Shown in pieces: positions 63,130-64,000 of a stretch of 64,000 nt of DNA (position 1 is its first letter; every line of letters begins with the position of its first letter). The notes under the pieces were generated by a model that saw only the letters and a list, made by a program, of their open reading frames with translations, had not been told where the DNA came from and ran no database searches. The translations under genes and the position numbers were made by a program. Origin of the DNA: Antilocapra americana (Eukaryota > Chordata > Mammalia > Artiodactyla > Antilocapridae); the NCBI GenBank assembly GCA_007570785.1, contig ML660203.1, positions 6,568,638-6,632,637 of the forward strand, read 5' to 3'.

Positions 63130-63340
63130 TGTAGAGTTGGCCTCACATTACTGCTTAGTAGTGGTATCACCTTGGGCAAATTAATTTCTTTCTGAAAGTC
63201 TCAATTTCCTCATCTACAAGACTAGAATAAGCATATCTTTTTTTTCTGCATGATAAAATTATTACAAAGATTTAGCAAAGTCATGTATATTAGTCTATAG
63301 CACAAAATGTTAGCCCAGAGTAAAAAGTCAATCAGTAGTA
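63130..63340 (-). repeat. MIR SINE relic
   Basis: gtatcaccttgggcaaatta, gtctcaatttcctcatctac and aagactagaataagcatatc in minus MIR order. Confidence 0.65.
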
Positions 63341-64000
63341 GTCATTATCATTATTTAAACTTCCTCCTTATTCCAAAAAAGACCTTGAGCATCTTACAAA
63401 CTAAAGTGTGTGCAACAAGGTAAATAAGAAGTGAAGACATTTTTTAAAGGAAAAATAAGAAAAGGGAAAACAAAGTGAAGTCAGGGCCGAGGTTCATTTG
63501 TAAAATACAGACTTGGAATTCTTCACCTCTGCTAGAGATGAGCCTGCAGCATGGCTCTGGGCTTCCTACCACAGGAGGCAGAGAGGGAGACACACCTGTT
63601 ATGCGACTTCCAGTCATTACTGAAGTCAGAACAGAAAGCGTTTAGAAGGCAGCCCTCTCTGGAATTCCCTTGGTACTGAACCCTGAGAAAATGCACCCCC
63701 TCCCCCCGCCCGGATCATTTTAGAAGAACACTAGGTACCTTTGTGACTAATGACTCCTAACATCCTTGCAGTAAATACAGAAGCACATTTCCTAGAGCTG
63801 TTTCTTACAGCTCCATCAGTGGAGGCTGCTGGCTTGGTGCCCAAGCGTGGGTTGCAGGAAAAGAGTTCGAGGGTGGTGGAGAAGGGGGCACAAAACAGGT
63901 GGGCTACCAGGAAGACGTCTTTATCTGCAAGGGTGTGAATCTTCCAGGGAGGGCCAGGAAACTCGGCATGCGGCTGGAGAATACAGACGGCCGGGGCCAC

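Overview
The window is mammalian nuclear DNA from a ruminant, most likely a bovid (cattle, sheep or goat; I cannot tell which). The evidence is spliced genes with GT/AG introns plus ruminant retroposons: BovB/RTE LINE pieces, Bov-tA and Bov-A2 SINEs, artiodactyl CHR SINEs and a bovine-type ERV LTR. These sit among older mammalian repeats (MIR, L2, L1M, MLT1, MER5A).

Only two protein-coding genes are present, in head-to-head orientation. RPRD1B (CREPT), an RNA polymerase II CTD-interacting protein, lies on the minus strand. Six coding exons run from 28857 down to 921 and encode residues 1-277 of an expected 326; the terminal coding exon lies beyond position 1. TTI1, the HEAT-repeat scaffold of the TELO2-TTI1-TTI2 complex, lies on the plus strand. 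It has a noncoding exon 1 ending at 29398 and a very large first coding exon (40049-42391). Five more coding exons follow at 47768-47977, 50885-51033, 54331-54471, 56765-56969 and 57261-57348. Together they encode about 1,031 residues; the last ~60 residues lie past 64000. Splice phases agree at every junction of both genes, with no frameshift or premature stop. The same gene pair is adjacent on human 20q11.23.

Layout: 1-28706 is RPRD1B introns and exons. 28430-29480 is a CpG island and the shared bidirectional promoter. 29399-40048 is TTI1 intron 1, which holds an old L1, a MER5A and a BovB copy with an inverted 5' part. 40049-57348 holds the TTI1 coding exons among SINE-dense introns. 57349-64000 is the start of the last visible TTI1 intron.

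Functionally, RPRD1B acts on polymerase II CTD phosphorylation and TTI1 supports folding and stability of PIKK kinases (mTOR, ATM, ATR, DNA-PKcs, SMG1). They share a promoter but have no known shared pathway. I found no RNA gene, CRISPR array or undescribed multi-gene system. The most interesting points are a twin-primed BovB insertion, a 4-codon uORF before TTI1, a weak TTI1 exon-5 donor with a better one 44 nt downstream, a CK2-type site at an exon end, a MIR-derived hairpin, and inverted SINE pairs in TTI1 introns.
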